From positions 2,294,001-2,358,000 of the forward strand of contig NZ_JAZDDH010000001.1 in the NCBI RefSeq assembly GCF_037081715.1: DNA of 64,000 nucleotides, given 5' to 3'. Numbering within the stretch: the stretch's first letter is position 1; each line of letters starts with the position of its first letter. Made by a program: the position numbers and the translations under genes. The stretch is from Halalkalicoccus sp. CG83. Its GTDB lineage: Archaea > Halobacteriota > Halobacteria > Halobacteriales > Halalkalicoccaceae. A model generated the notes under the pieces. That model was not told where the DNA came from. It saw only the letters and a list, made by a program, of their open reading frames with translations, and made no database searches. Below are positions 29,530 through 38,761 of this stretch, piece after piece.

Positions 29530-30626
29530 GCACCGACACAGACGCTACTGACTCCGACGCACGCGAGCAGCTGATCGAGCTCGCCGCCGAGTTCTACGAC
29601 CAGTTCGCCGACGGCGAGGTCCCCTCGATGAGCATCCCGACGCGGACCAAGAGCAACATCGAGTACGACGAGGACTCGCGGGTGTGGGTCTACGGCGACC
29701 GTCACAGCACCCGCAGCGCGAACTCCGTCCGCGGGGCCCGCAAGCTGCTGAAGGCGATCTACACCATCGACTTCCTCGCCGAACAGCTCGGCGAGGACCG
29801 CTCCTCGACGCTTCGTGAGCTCTACTACCTCTCGGAGAGCTGGGAGAACGAGGAGGCGCAGTTCAACGACCAGGACGAGTCCAACCAGCTGATCGAGGAC
29901 CTCGAGATCGTCTCGGAGGTCACCCGCGAGGACTTCCACATGCGCCCCGAGGAGTCGGGCGCGACGCTGATGGGCCCGCTCGAGCTCCGCGAGCAGACCC
30001 GCCGCGGAGAACGAGTCATCCACTGTCAGGAGGACGTCGGCGAGGGCGGCTACCAGATCCCGAACAACCCCGACACGATCGAGTTTCTCGACAACGACGC
30101 GAAGTTCATCCTCTGCGTCGAGACCGGCGGGATGCGCGATCGGCTCGTCGAGAACGGCTTCGACGAGGACTACAACGTCATCGTCGTCCACCTCAAGGGT
30201 CAGCCCGCCCGTGCGACCCGCCGCATCACCAAGCGGCTCCACGACGAGCTCGAGCTTCCCGTCACCGTCTTCACCGACGGCGACCCGTGGTCGTATCGCA
30301 TCTTCGGCTCCGTGGCGTACGGCTCGATCAAGTCCGCCCACCTCTCGGAGTACCTCGCGACGCCCGAGGCACAGTTCGTCGGGATCCAGCCCTCGGACAT
30401 CGTCGAGTACGACCTCCCGACGGACCCGCTCTCGGATTCGGACGTCAACGCCCTCGAGAACGAACTCGAGGACCCCCGGTTCCAGACCGACTACTGGCGA
30501 GAGCAGATCGAGCTCCAACTCGAGATCGGCAAGAAGGCAGAACAACAGGCGCTTGCCTCCCGCGGGCTTGACTTCGTCACCGACACCTACCTCCCCGAGC
30601 GGCTGGACGAGATGGGCGTGCTGTAG
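29526..30626 (+). CDS. top6A: DNA topoisomerase VI subunit A (Spo11-like)
   Basis: Cleavage subunit of 366 residues. The catalytic tyrosine lies in RELYYLSE (Tyr100/Tyr101) within the winged-helix CAP domain. The TOPRIM acidic residues are in VETGGMRDR and [13 protein letters not shown] 29526 overlaps the top6B stop (ATGA), so the subunits are translationally coupled. It belongs to the same family as eukaryotic Spo11. Confidence 0.96.
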   Translation: MSTDTDATDSDAREQLIELAAEFYDQFADGEVPSMSIPTRTKSNIEYDEDSRVWVYGDRHSTRSANSVRGARKLLKAIYTIDFLAEQLGEDRSSTLRELYYLSESWENEEAQFNDQDESNQLIEDLEIVSEVTREDFHMRPEESGATLMGPLELREQTRRGERVIHCQEDVGEGGYQIPNNPDTIEFLDNDAKFILCVETGGMRDRLVENGFDEDYNVIVVHLKGQPARATRRITKRLHDELELPVTVFTDGDPWSYRIFGSVAYGSIKSAHLSEYLATPEAQFVGIQPSDIVEYDLPTDPLSDSDVNALENELEDPRFQTDYWREQIELQLEIGKKAEQQALASRGLDFVTDTYLPERLDEMGVL

Positions 30627-30788
30627 CCGAGAGGCGGCTCCCACACGTCTGTACAGCGCGTGAAACGGCCTCACCGCGGATCTTCGCCGCCGTACCGTGA
30701 TCCCGGTCGACGAACTCGCGAACCGCCGGAGTCGACCCGTCGTGAGCGCTCGAGACTCGAACCCTCGAGACGGGGATCGGGACCCGGG

Positions 30789-31955
30789 TCAGTCGTCGAC
30801 GACCGGCGTCGGTTCCTCCTCGTGGTCCACGGTCACCGGCGACTCCTGCTCCGGCCCGCCGAACTCACCGAGCCGCGTCTGGTGTGCGGGCGTGTTCTCG
30901 CCCCAGAGGACGTACGGCAGGAGGATCTGGGTGGCGTTGATGAGGAGGATCAGCAGGATCGGGAGCAGGAAGATCCCGTAGAAGCCGAAGACGGTCGGGC
31001 CGACGATGTAGCTGAGGATTAGCATCCCGGTGTGGGTGTTGTCGCCGCTGATGAGCGCGCGGATGAAGAAGTCGGGGATGAAGTCGACGAAGATCCCCGA
31101 GACGACGAGGAAGACCCCGACGTAGAACAGGAGTGCGGTCTGGCCGGCCGCGAAGACGGCGGCCGCGAGCCCGATTCCGACGGGGACGTAGACGAGTTTG
31201 ATCCCGATGACGGGGATCAGACTCCCGATCCCGGCCAGCGCACCGAGCAGGCCGGGAAACGGTATCTGGGCGGCGCCGGGCGCGAAGAAGTTGTAGGTGA
31301 AGAAGACGATGACGGCGACGATCGCAGTGATGAACACGTTAACGATGTTGCCGAAGAGCGTCATCGAGAGCTCGGGATCGATCTCGTCGAAGTACTCGCG
31401 GACGATCCCGGTGTCGTCGAAGTTCGCGACGACCCACTCGCGTAGTCGCGGTCCGTCGACGAGCATGTAGTAGGTGATGACGACGAGGATCAGGAGCTGG
31501 ATGAGCGCGCTGCTGACGATGCTCAGCGCGCCAGAGAGGCTGAACAGCGCCGTGAGGATCGACCCCTGAGCACCCGCGGTAGTGATCGTCTGCTGCAGGG
31601 TCTCGAGATCCAACGTGGCGATGTCGACCTGCTCTAGGGTTTGACTGAGAACCTGGTCCTGGATGTCGTAGGTCGCGATGAACGACTGGGCCTCGATGAC
31701 GATGATCGCGATCGTGTAGACGAGCAGGATCAGGAAGGGGACGCCGAAGAGAACGATCGAGAGCAGCGCCCGCAACCGCCGCGGGAGGCCGAACCGACGG
31801 AGGAACCGGTGGATCGGGCGGACCGAGTAGTAGAGGAAGACCGCGAACACGACCACGGCGAGGAACGCCTCGATGACGTAGGCGGTGACGGCGAACAGCA
31901 CCAACAGAACGAGTCCGAGCCCGAGTCGTCGTCCGAGTTCCCGATCGTACTCCAT
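30789..31955 (-). CDS. AI-2E family transporter (UPF0118/PerM-like)
   Basis: Membrane protein of 388 residues with about eight helices in the AI-2E/PerM layout: N-terminal hairpins, a long amphipathic segment near residues 95-130, then four to five C-terminal helices including ALAGIGSLIPVIGIKLVYVP, the family's most conserved block. Members export small molecules or act as Na+/H+ antiporters. The substrate is unknown here. ATG 31955 is chosen over an upstream start because it immediately precedes helix 1. The C-terminal tail is acidic. Confidence 0.85.
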   Translation of the reverse strand: MEYDRELGRRLGLGLVLLVLFAVTAYVIEAFLAVVVFAVFLYYSVRPIHRFLRRFGLPRRLRALLSIVLFGVPFLILLVYTIAIIVIEAQSFIATYDIQDQVLSQTLEQVDIATLDLETLQQTITTAGAQGSILTALFSLSGALSIVSSALIQLLILVVITYYMLVDGPRLREWVVANFDDTGIVREYFDEIDPELSMTLFGNIVNVFITAIVAVIVFFTYNFFAPGAAQIPFPGLLGALAGIGSLIPVIGIKLVYVPVGIGLAAAVFAAGQTALLFYVGVFLVVSGIFVDFIPDFFIRALISGDNTHTGMLILSYIVGPTVFGFYGIFLLPILLILLINATQILLPYVLWGENTPAHQTRLGEFGGPEQESPVTVDHEEEPTPVVDD

Positions 31956-32139
31956 TACGCCCTCTCGGGGATCGCGATGCATCAATCCCAGGGGCCCGAA
32001 CCGGGTCAGGGGATTCGTCGGCAGGTCACTGCGTTCTCATGGGTCCGGAATCCGCGACTCGGCGGGACCGCGAACCCCTCGAACGACGAGGATCACTCGT
32101 CGATCGAGAGCGCAAAGCCGCGCTCCCGCGATCGTGTCC

Positions 32140-32436
32140 GTGTTTTTCATTCGGGCACCGCTCCAACCGACGGCCGGGGCCGAGAAGACCCTCAACGAGG
32201 AACGACTCAGCCGATCGGAGGCCGTAGAACAGCTCCGCACGCTCGCGGACGAACTCGACGCCGAGAGCGACGAGGACGACGAAGGCAGTGAGATCAGCGT
32301 CTCCGTCGGCAACAGGCACGTCCGCCTCTCGCCTCCTGAGACGATCGGCTACGAGATCGGCGTCCGCGAGGGCTCTTCGGTGCTTCGGGGTAGCCGCGAG
32401 ACCGTCTCCATCAGGCTCGACTGGAAGCCCGAGTAG
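32140..32436 (+). CDS. amphi-Trp domain protein
   Basis: The frame encodes EERLSRSEAVEQLRTLADEL followed by a two-stranded VGNRHVRLSPP segment and ends TVSIRLDWKPE, the pattern of the small amphi-Trp domain (function unknown, frequent in haloarchaea). No ATG lies near the expected start. GTG 32140 or 32134 is used, adding a short hydrophobic lead-in. The 5' end may therefore be altered, and the start is uncertain. Confidence 0.55.
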   Translation: MFFIRAPLQPTAGAEKTLNEERLSRSEAVEQLRTLADELDAESDEDDEGSEISVSVGNRHVRLSPPETIGYEIGVREGSSVLRGSRETVSIRLDWKPE

Positions 32437-32729
32437 TCGGTCGATAGTTCCCTACCGTGCGGTGGTCTCGCCTCGGTGATCTCGTTCGACGAGCTCCGTG
32501 AGCGTGAGCCGTCGCCGTGTCGGCTCGCGTCCGGACGAAACGTACGGCAACAGGATCCGATTCGCGTCGATGGGTCGGAAACAGGAACGGTCCCGAAATC
32601 GAGGTTGGCGGGCCCGACGACGCAACAGCGGATCAGCATCCCAGTGTGAGCATCCTTGTTGCTCGATACCTCCCGTCGCCCGTTCGATTCCGCAAGGAGG
32701 TCGATCCAACGAGTTCATCGATGAGATCG

Positions 32730-32966
32730 CTACCGGCGGTCGGGCGGGCTCCGGTCACGGGCGTAACTGAGCGCTGCGTACGCGACGAAGAGGAGGAAGG
32801 CGAGCGGGATCACGAAGAAGATGAGCGTTGGAATCGTGAGCATGACCGCACCCTGATCGAGGAAGGGGGGTGCGATGGACACTGCTCGATCACCGATGAA
32901 CAGTGATGCGGGTAACAGCAGTCCGACCGCGACGAGCGCGGCGATCTGTTCTCGCTTACTCAGCAT
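32730..32966 (-). CDS. Small two-helix membrane protein (78 aa)
   Basis: Starts at ATG 32966, inside the last codons of the upstream ATP-grasp fusion gene (11-base overlap), so it is probably translated with it. Two transmembrane helices (about residues 6-25 and 38-63) are joined by a short exposed loop, and the C-terminus is charged. No known family. The coupling suggests a partner subunit for the membrane ATP-grasp protein. Confidence 0.65.
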   Translation of the reverse strand: MLSKREQIAALVAVGLLLPASLFIGDRAVSIAPPFLDQGAVMLTIPTLIFFVIPLAFLLFVAYAALSYARDRSPPDRR

Positions 32967-34755
32967 CGCCGGGCACCTCCCAGCCGTTCTCATCCCAGCG
33001 TCGGGCGAGTTCGATCTTCTCGTCGGCCGACTTCAACTCGTACGACGGTGGCAGCGAGTCGATCGCGTCGATCCGTTCGAGGGTACCCTCGAACGTGGCG
33101 TTCTGGATGCCCAACCCGGGGTGGGCGTTCACCTCCAGAACGACGGGGCCGAGTTCCTCGTCGATGACGATGTCGACGCCGGCGTATCTGAGCCGTGAAA
33201 CCGCCGTTGCGTGCGTCGCCACCTCGAGGATCTCGTCCCAGCCGGGGATCCGGAACTCCTGGAGGTCGACGCCCGTATCGGGGTGGGTCTCGAACCACTT
33301 CTGGCGGCTCTGATAGCCGCCGAGCGCCTGGCCGGAGGCGATCGAGAGGCCGACGCCGATCGCGCCCATGTGGAGGTTCGCAGCGCCATCCGACTCCTCG
33401 GTCGGCAGCCGCGTCATCGACATGATCGGATAACCCTTGAAGACGATGACGCGAATGTCGGGGACGCCGAGTCCGGCGATGTCCAACAGGAAATCGTCGG
33501 GTTCGATGAGCTGTTCGATGAGCACGTTTCCGCGCAGACCCATCTCGGCGTACTGGCCCTCGATGATGTTCCGCATGTGGCCGAGGAGCTCGTCCTTCGC
33601 GAGCGTGCCCTTGGAGGTGTCGTACGCTCCCGACTCGGTTCGTCCCGTAACGACGATGATCCCCTCGCCGCCGTAGCCGCTGTCGGGCTTGATGACGAAC
33701 TCCTCTCGGTCCTCGAGGAGACGCTCCGCTAGATCGAGTTGGGAGAGCTCTTCGACGACGAGATACGTCTCCGGGGTAGGTACGCCGGCGTCGTGGAACG
33801 CCTTCTTCATCGACACCTTATCGAGAATCGGGTTCAGCTCCGGCGGGTTGTACTCGTTGATGTACTGATTCCGTCGCCGGATCGCGAGGACGTCGTTCTC
33901 CTCGAGGTAGTTCCGATCGCTGCCGAACAGACGAGCGACGTACGTCCGAGCGTTGTGCAGTCGCGTTCTGAGGGCGATGAAGAACTCGGTGACGACGGGG
34001 CGATCGAACAGCCGTCTGAACCGGAGATACTCCTTCAATCGGAGCGATCCCCGCGAACCGAACCAGACGTTCGCGACCAGCACGGCGACCCAGGCTTCGG
34101 GCGTGTGGATGAACCAGTTCACGAGCGCCTCGTTGCGAAGGACGAGGTAGGCCGTCAGTATCGAGACGATCGTCCAGATGAATCGGATCGAGGGCGACCG
34201 CCAGCCGCGTTCGTTGAGGTCACGAGCGAAGCGGTCGGCGTACCAGCCCGTGATGATCGCCGGGAAGAAGACGCCGAGGCCGTCGAGGGTGTCGGAGAGT
34301 ATTCGCAGGTCGGCCATGAGGTGGATGACCGTGATGGCGATCCCGACGGTCACGATCATCGTTCCGATGCGGTGGGCCGTGCCGAGATTGAACGGCTCGA
34401 TCGTCACGTAGGTGACCAGCGCGATCAGAAAGAGGTTGACGAAGAGGAACGTTCCCCAGAACACGCCGCTTTCGAGCAGCATGTACGAGATGATGATCGG
34501 CCCGAAGACGCCGTAGGTGACGAGTCCGACCTTGCTACGCAGCAGGGAGATGACGAAGCCGGCGACGATGAGTTCGAAGAAGAGCCGGTACTGCATCAAC
34601 GGCTCCGTCCCGAGGTCGATCGTCGCGCGAAGCGCCCAGCCCGTCAACAGGAACGTGACGACCAGCACCGCGAACGGGCCGATCACCCCGATCGTCTCCC
34701 GGATGCGCTCACGCGTCGCTAGTGACGTTCGGCTTCCCCCCCACTTCTCGAGCAT
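32956..34755 (-). CDS. 7TM domain fused to RimK-like ATP-grasp ligase
   Basis: Protein of 599 residues. Roughly residues 20-250 hold about seven transmembrane helices. From about 290 onward it is an ATP-grasp enzyme resembling the alpha-L-glutamate ligase (RimK) group, with FVIKPDSGYGGEGIIVV (lysine of the ATP site), EQLIEPDD, DIRVIVFKGYP and VLEVNAHPGLGIQNA (metal ligands). In several bacteria a 7TM protein and such a ligase are separate neighbouring genes; here they are one chain. It should form an amide bond near the membrane. The substrate is unknown. Confidence 0.8.
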   Translation of the reverse strand: MLEKWGGSRTSLATRERIRETIGVIGPFAVLVVTFLLTGWALRATIDLGTEPLMQYRLFFELIVAGFVISLLRSKVGLVTYGVFGPIIISYMLLESGVFWGTFLFVNLFLIALVTYVTIEPFNLGTAHRIGTMIVTVGIAITVIHLMADLRILSDTLDGLGVFFPAIITGWYADRFARDLNERGWRSPSIRFIWTIVSILTAYLVLRNEALVNWFIHTPEAWVAVLVANVWFGSRGSLRLKEYLRFRRLFDRPVVTEFFIALRTRLHNARTYVARLFGSDRNYLEENDVLAIRRRNQYINEYNPPELNPILDKVSMKKAFHDAGVPTPETYLVVEELSQLDLAERLLEDREEFVIKPDSGYGGEGIIVVTGRTESGAYDTSKGTLAKDELLGHMRNIIEGQYAEMGLRGNVLIEQLIEPDDFLLDIAGLGVPDIRVIVFKGYPIMSMTRLPTEESDGAANLHMGAIGVGLSIASGQALGGYQSRQKWFETHPDTGVDLQEFRIPGWDEILEVATHATAVSRLRYAGVDIVIDEELGPVVLEVNAHPGLGIQNATFEGTLERIDAIDSLPPSYELKSADEKIELARRWDENGWEVPGDAE

Positions 34756-34982
34756 TCATCCAAACCACGGATCGTTCGCGCATAAATGTTTCTGATCTGA
34801 TAAGTGTCTACGGACATACTACCAGTTATCTTAAATATAGACGAGTATGGGATCGTCTTATCGTCGAATCAGACGTAAATAGAGCGGGAAACCGAGACGG
34901 CCGGCTCAGCTCCCGACTTTCGCCCGATGACACTGACGATCAAACGGGAAGGGATCGCCCTCGGAGCGCACGACGCGCACCG

Positions 34983-35570
34983 TCAGTCTACGGCACGAGA
35001 CCACCGGTCGCCGCCTCGATGAGCGAGCGCCACGGCGATCAGCGCCGTCCAAGTCGCAACGAGCAGCACGAACGCCGGAAGCAGCCCCAGCCAACCGACG
35101 ACGAGGACCGTCGGACCGGCTACGTAGACGGCGAGTTCGTACGTACCGACTGCTGATAGCCGCGGTCGGCCGGCGTGAGTCGGCTCGTCGGACTCGTCGA
35201 GATACGGTGCGAGCCGATCCGCGCGCTCGGTTCGCTCGATGATCCCGCGGGACTGGTCGTACGTGACGACGCCGTAGTCGTCGAGCTTCGGGAGGTGCGT
35301 CTGATACAGCGCGATGTAGACGCGCTGGCGCTCCTGCGAGGAGAGCTGCTGGACGGTCGTCTCCTGCTCCCAGGCGGCGACCTGTTCGGCGAGGTCACGC
35401 ATGTCGACGGGCTCGTCGCGACCCGTCAGGTACCGGAGCGTGTCGCGACGGCGGCGGTTCGACAGGAGGTGGAACATCTCGTCCTTCGAGAGGGCGTCCA
35501 CGGACTCGGTGCTAACCTCCTCCGACTGCTGGGTTTCCATCAGTCGTCGTTGTTGATAGTTATCACTCAT
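34983..35570 (-). CDS. Membrane-anchored winged-helix regulator (DUF7344-like)
   Basis: Protein of 195 residues (start ATG 35570; a second ATG at 35540 is possible). A glutamine/serine-rich arm precedes the HTH region (SKDEMFHLLSNRRRRDTLRY, then YIALYQTHLPKLDDYGVVTY). Two C-terminal helices (about residues 140-185) would anchor it in the membrane. This layout is common in haloarchaea. A one-component sensor-regulator role is inferred. Confidence 0.75.
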   Translation of the reverse strand: MSDNYQQRRLMETQQSEEVSTESVDALSKDEMFHLLSNRRRRDTLRYLTGRDEPVDMRDLAEQVAAWEQETTVQQLSSQERQRVYIALYQTHLPKLDDYGVVTYDQSRGIIERTERADRLAPYLDESDEPTHAGRPRLSAVGTYELAVYVAGPTVLVVGWLGLLPAFVLLVATWTALIAVALAHRGGDRWSRAVD

Positions 35571-35814
35571 GTGTGTACCGGCCGCGTTTCGACGGCAGCA
35601 GTCACGCGCGGGGACGCGGATCCGGCGTCGATCTCGGGAGGAGTCGGCCTTCGACCGTCCGACGGCGCGTCGGGATGTGTCCGACCGGCGTTCGTCCCGA
35701 ACCGCGAGGGTTCGATCCGTGGTCACCGATCCGGAGTCGACCACCCGTGGGAGGCGTGTTCGCACACGGTAGGGCTAAAGGCAAACGGGTCGTGTGAATA
35801 GACGGATCGAATAC

Positions 35815-37206
35815 ATGGTGGGAGACTCGACGGAGAACGGGCGCATCGAGACGACGACGGATCACGAAACGATCAGGCGCTGGATCGAGGAGCGCGGTTC
35901 GACCGCGGCTCGGGTGACCGAGCCCACCGGCGACGACCCCGGCAGCCTCGCGGTCGTTCCCGAGGGCACGGACGACGAGTCGGTCGAGGAGATCACCTGG
36001 GAGGCGTTCTTCCGGATCTTCGAGGAGGAGAACCTCTCGTTCGTCTACCAGACCGCCAGGGACGACCCAAACGAGCGCTGGTTCTGTCGTTTCATCGACC
36101 GCGAACGCGAGGTGGACGAGGCCGTGTTCGAAGCCGAACGGTCGGGACCGGCGTGGAACGCCGATGGACGACACGGGGGAGCGACGCGTGTCGAGGGAGC
36201 AAGCGAACGCACCAACGCGGTGGATCACATCGAGGACGTAAGCGGCGAGAGCGCCGTCGAGGAGGGTGAGGTCGCCGAGACCGAGATCACGAGGACCGAG
36301 ATCGTCGAACGGGAGGTCGTCGTAACCGACCGAGTCCGGAGCCGGGTCGTCGACAGCGAGATCGTCGAACGAAACACCCTCGACAGCGAGGTCGTCGGCC
36401 GGGAGATCGAACGGTGCGAGATCGTCGACGACCAGACCATCGAGACCGAGGTGCTCGAGACCCGCCAGGTGACCGAGGAGGTCTTCGAGGCACACACGGT
36501 CGAGAGCGAGGTGGTGGACCGCGAGACCGTCGAACGGGAGCGATCGGAGGATCGGTCCGACGCGATCGGCGAACCGACGACGGGAGAGCCGACGGTCGAA
36601 CTCGCGGACAGCGGGCTCGAACACGGGACGATCGTCGAGAACGAGATCGTGAGGCGAGATCTCAAGTCGGCGACGCTCGTGGAGGGCGAGGTCCTCCAAA
36701 CGGAGGTCGTCGAACGGCGCGTCGTCGAGACGGAGGTCGTCGATCGGATTCGCATCCGGAGCGACATCGAGAGCGTCGAGCGCATCGACGGCCGACTCGT
36801 CGAGAGCGAGATAGTCGAGAGCGAGGTCATCGATCGCGACCCGGACGAACGCGCGGTCATCGACGCGACGACCGACGAGGAGTTCGGATCCACGGGCACG
36901 GACACGGCGGCGTCTGGGCCGACGAAAGCGACGGCATCCGGTATCGGGTCGGAGGGTGAACCGGCCGAACCGTCGACCAGGGCCACCGAGGCCGAGACGG
37001 GTAAGACCGTGGTGAACGCCCGTGGCGAGGAGGTCGGTGTCGTCTCCACCGTTCAGGGAGGGACCCTCTACGTCGATCCCAGCCCGGGGCTCGCGGAGCG
37101 GGTCAGATCGAGTCTCGGGTGGGGCAGTGACGACGAGTCATACCCGATCGAGGAGGAGCGGATAACGCGGATCGACGACGACGAGATCGAGATCGCCGAG
37201 CCCTGA
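35815..37206 (+). CDS. Acidic protein with repeated valine/glutamate segments and PRC-barrel-like C-terminus
   Basis: Protein of 463 residues. About residues 1-105 form a compact domain with WEAFFRIFEEENLSFVYQ. From about 145 to 345 the chain is built of short repeats of the kind EIVEREVV, DSEIVER, ESEVVDRE, alternating beta-branched and charged residues as in stacked beta strands. The last 65 residues (VVNARGEEVGVVSTVQGGTLYVD) look like a PRC-barrel. No signal peptide or membrane helix. An upstream GTG at 35794 is possible. The function is unknown. Confidence 0.65.
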   Translation: MVGDSTENGRIETTTDHETIRRWIEERGSTAARVTEPTGDDPGSLAVVPEGTDDESVEEITWEAFFRIFEEENLSFVYQTARDDPNERWFCRFIDREREVDEAVFEAERSGPAWNADGRHGGATRVEGASERTNAVDHIEDVSGESAVEEGEVAETEITRTEIVEREVVVTDRVRSRVVDSEIVERNTLDSEVVGREIERCEIVDDQTIETEVLETRQVTEEVFEAHTVESEVVDRETVERERSEDRSDAIGEPTTGEPTVELADSGLEHGTIVENEIVRRDLKSATLVEGEVLQTEVVERRVVETEVVDRIRIRSDIESVERIDGRLVESEIVESEVIDRDPDERAVIDATTDEEFGSTGTDTAASGPTKATASGIGSEGEPAEPSTRATEAETGKTVVNARGEEVGVVSTVQGGTLYVDPSPGLAERVRSSLGWGSDDESYPIEEERITRIDDDEIEIAEP

Positions 37207-37396
37207 AGGAGGGGAACGATCCTCTCGAGAACCGTGAGAAGCACGTCTCGTTTTTCGGTGAGCGGTGAGACCCGTAGTTTCGAAGACGTCGTCTATTAGC
37301 GTCGACGCCGTCCGGGTACGGGGATCTCGGAGCGACTGGCGGGACTCGCCGAGGATCAGTGACCGAGCGAACGAGAAGGGGACGCGAGACGGCGAT

Positions 37397-38200
37397 TCAG
37401 TCGTCGAGGTCGGGGTTCGTCCCGCTCGTGCCGGATCCGCGCGTCTCGGGGCGAGTGTCCGGCGTCTCGACCTGGGCGCTGGCCTGGCCGGCCCAGTCGT
37501 CGATGTTCTCGGCGACGTAGTCACGCGCACCGAAGCCGAAGGCGATGCCGAAGCCGATCGCGAGCGCGAGACCGAGGCCGCCGGCGATGGCCGCCGCGAA
37601 GATGTAGAGGATCCCGACGTCCACCTGCATCGTATCGAGGCCGACCACGATCACGATGAAGTAGAGGAAGACACGGACCCCGTTCGCCATCACCGACGTG
37701 ATTCCCGAGTGGGTCGTCGCCCGCGTTCGTTCGATCACGTCACCGACGAAGTCGGCGACGATGAAACCGACGACGATGATCAGCAACCCGGCGATGAAGG
37801 CCGGCAGATACGAGGCGGCGTCGGCGATCCACGCCGAGAGCAGCGGAATCTGCAGGGCGTTCGCCGCGGCGAGGATCGCGAGGAAGTAGACGTAGTACGC
37901 CGAGACCGTCCCGAAGGCGTTCGAGATCGTCCGCTCGGTCCCGCCGAGCATGTCGCCGATCGGCGTCTGCATCGTCCGACGATCGATCTCGGTACGGTCG
38001 GCGAGGGTGCTGACGACGCGAGCGACGATTCGGCCGACGAACCAGCCGATCAACAGGATGATCAGCGCGCCGATCAGTCGGGGGATCAGCAGGATGAGGT
38101 CGCTGAGCACCTGCCCGAGGAAGTCGGGTATCTCTTGGAGCTGTGCCGGTACGAGTGTGGCTTCGAGGTCGTGTTGTCCTTTCATCGCGTTCGAGGCCAT
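37397..38200 (-). CDS. Mechanosensitive-channel-like membrane protein (TM-helix repeat)
   Basis: Protein of 267 residues with about five hydrophobic helices. LIGALIILLIGWFVGRIVARVV and LPAFIAGLLIIVVGFIVADFV are copies of the conserved TM-helix repeat (PF05552) found in MscS-type channels. The MscS beta domain is missing, so this is the short version. A glycine-rich LALAIGFGIAFGFGARDYVAE segment resembles the MscS pore helix. It probably senses membrane tension during osmotic change. Confidence 0.8.
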   Translation of the reverse strand: MASNAMKGQHDLEATLVPAQLQEIPDFLGQVLSDLILLIPRLIGALIILLIGWFVGRIVARVVSTLADRTEIDRRTMQTPIGDMLGGTERTISNAFGTVSAYYVYFLAILAAANALQIPLLSAWIADAASYLPAFIAGLLIIVVGFIVADFVGDVIERTRATTHSGITSVMANGVRVFLYFIVIVVGLDTMQVDVGILYIFAAAIAGGLGLALAIGFGIAFGFGARDYVAENIDDWAGQASAQVETPDTRPETRGSGTSGTNPDLDD

Positions 38201-38411
38201 GACCCTTGCGGGGATTACTACGCGGCAACCAAACGTTCCGCAATCCGTAGGCGACGTTGCGATTCGCCGTCCTCTCGAGGGACCGGCCGCGCTTCGAGGT
38301 TGTGGATCGCGTTAAATTGCCTGTAGTCGTGCGGTTTCTCCGAGCGCCGCTTCGCGAACGCCCGGCAGACGCCGGCCGCAGGCTCAACCGAACGTCTCGC
38401 TATCGAAGGAT

Positions 38412-38711
38412 ATGGGAAAGGAGAAGATAAGTCTCACACTCCACGAGTCACAGGTGCGAGAGATATCCGACCTCCAAGAGGAGGGCTACGAGAGCCGCTC
38501 GGAGACCGTTCGCGCCCTCGTCGACAAGGGACTCGCATACGACGACGTCGAGGCCGAACGCGACGAGATCCGGCGTGAGCTACTGTCGTTCGACGGGATG
38601 GACGACGTCGTTGGCTACGTCCGCCGACGCCAGATGCTCGCCGGCGTCCCGATCTGGCGGCGGATTCGCTGGCGGATCACGGGGGTCCCTGACGAGGCCC
38701 GCGACCAGTAG
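38412..38711 (+). CDS. Ribbon-helix-helix (CopG-like) protein
   Basis: Protein of 99 residues. The N-terminal KISLTLHESQVREISDL strand-helix and SRSETVRALVDKGLAY second helix form a typical RHH DNA-binding dimer fold. The C-terminus is basic (RRIRWRITG). No toxin partner is adjacent: the next gene is a large ligase-family enzyme 50 bases away. A role as regulator is inferred. Confidence 0.8.
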   Translation: MGKEKISLTLHESQVREISDLQEEGYESRSETVRALVDKGLAYDDVEAERDEIRRELLSFDGMDDVVGYVRRRQMLAGVPIWRRIRWRITGVPDEARDQ

Positions 38712-38761
38712 TCCGACACAACACTCCCACATTGAAGGGGGTCGACTGCCGACTGGGGGCA

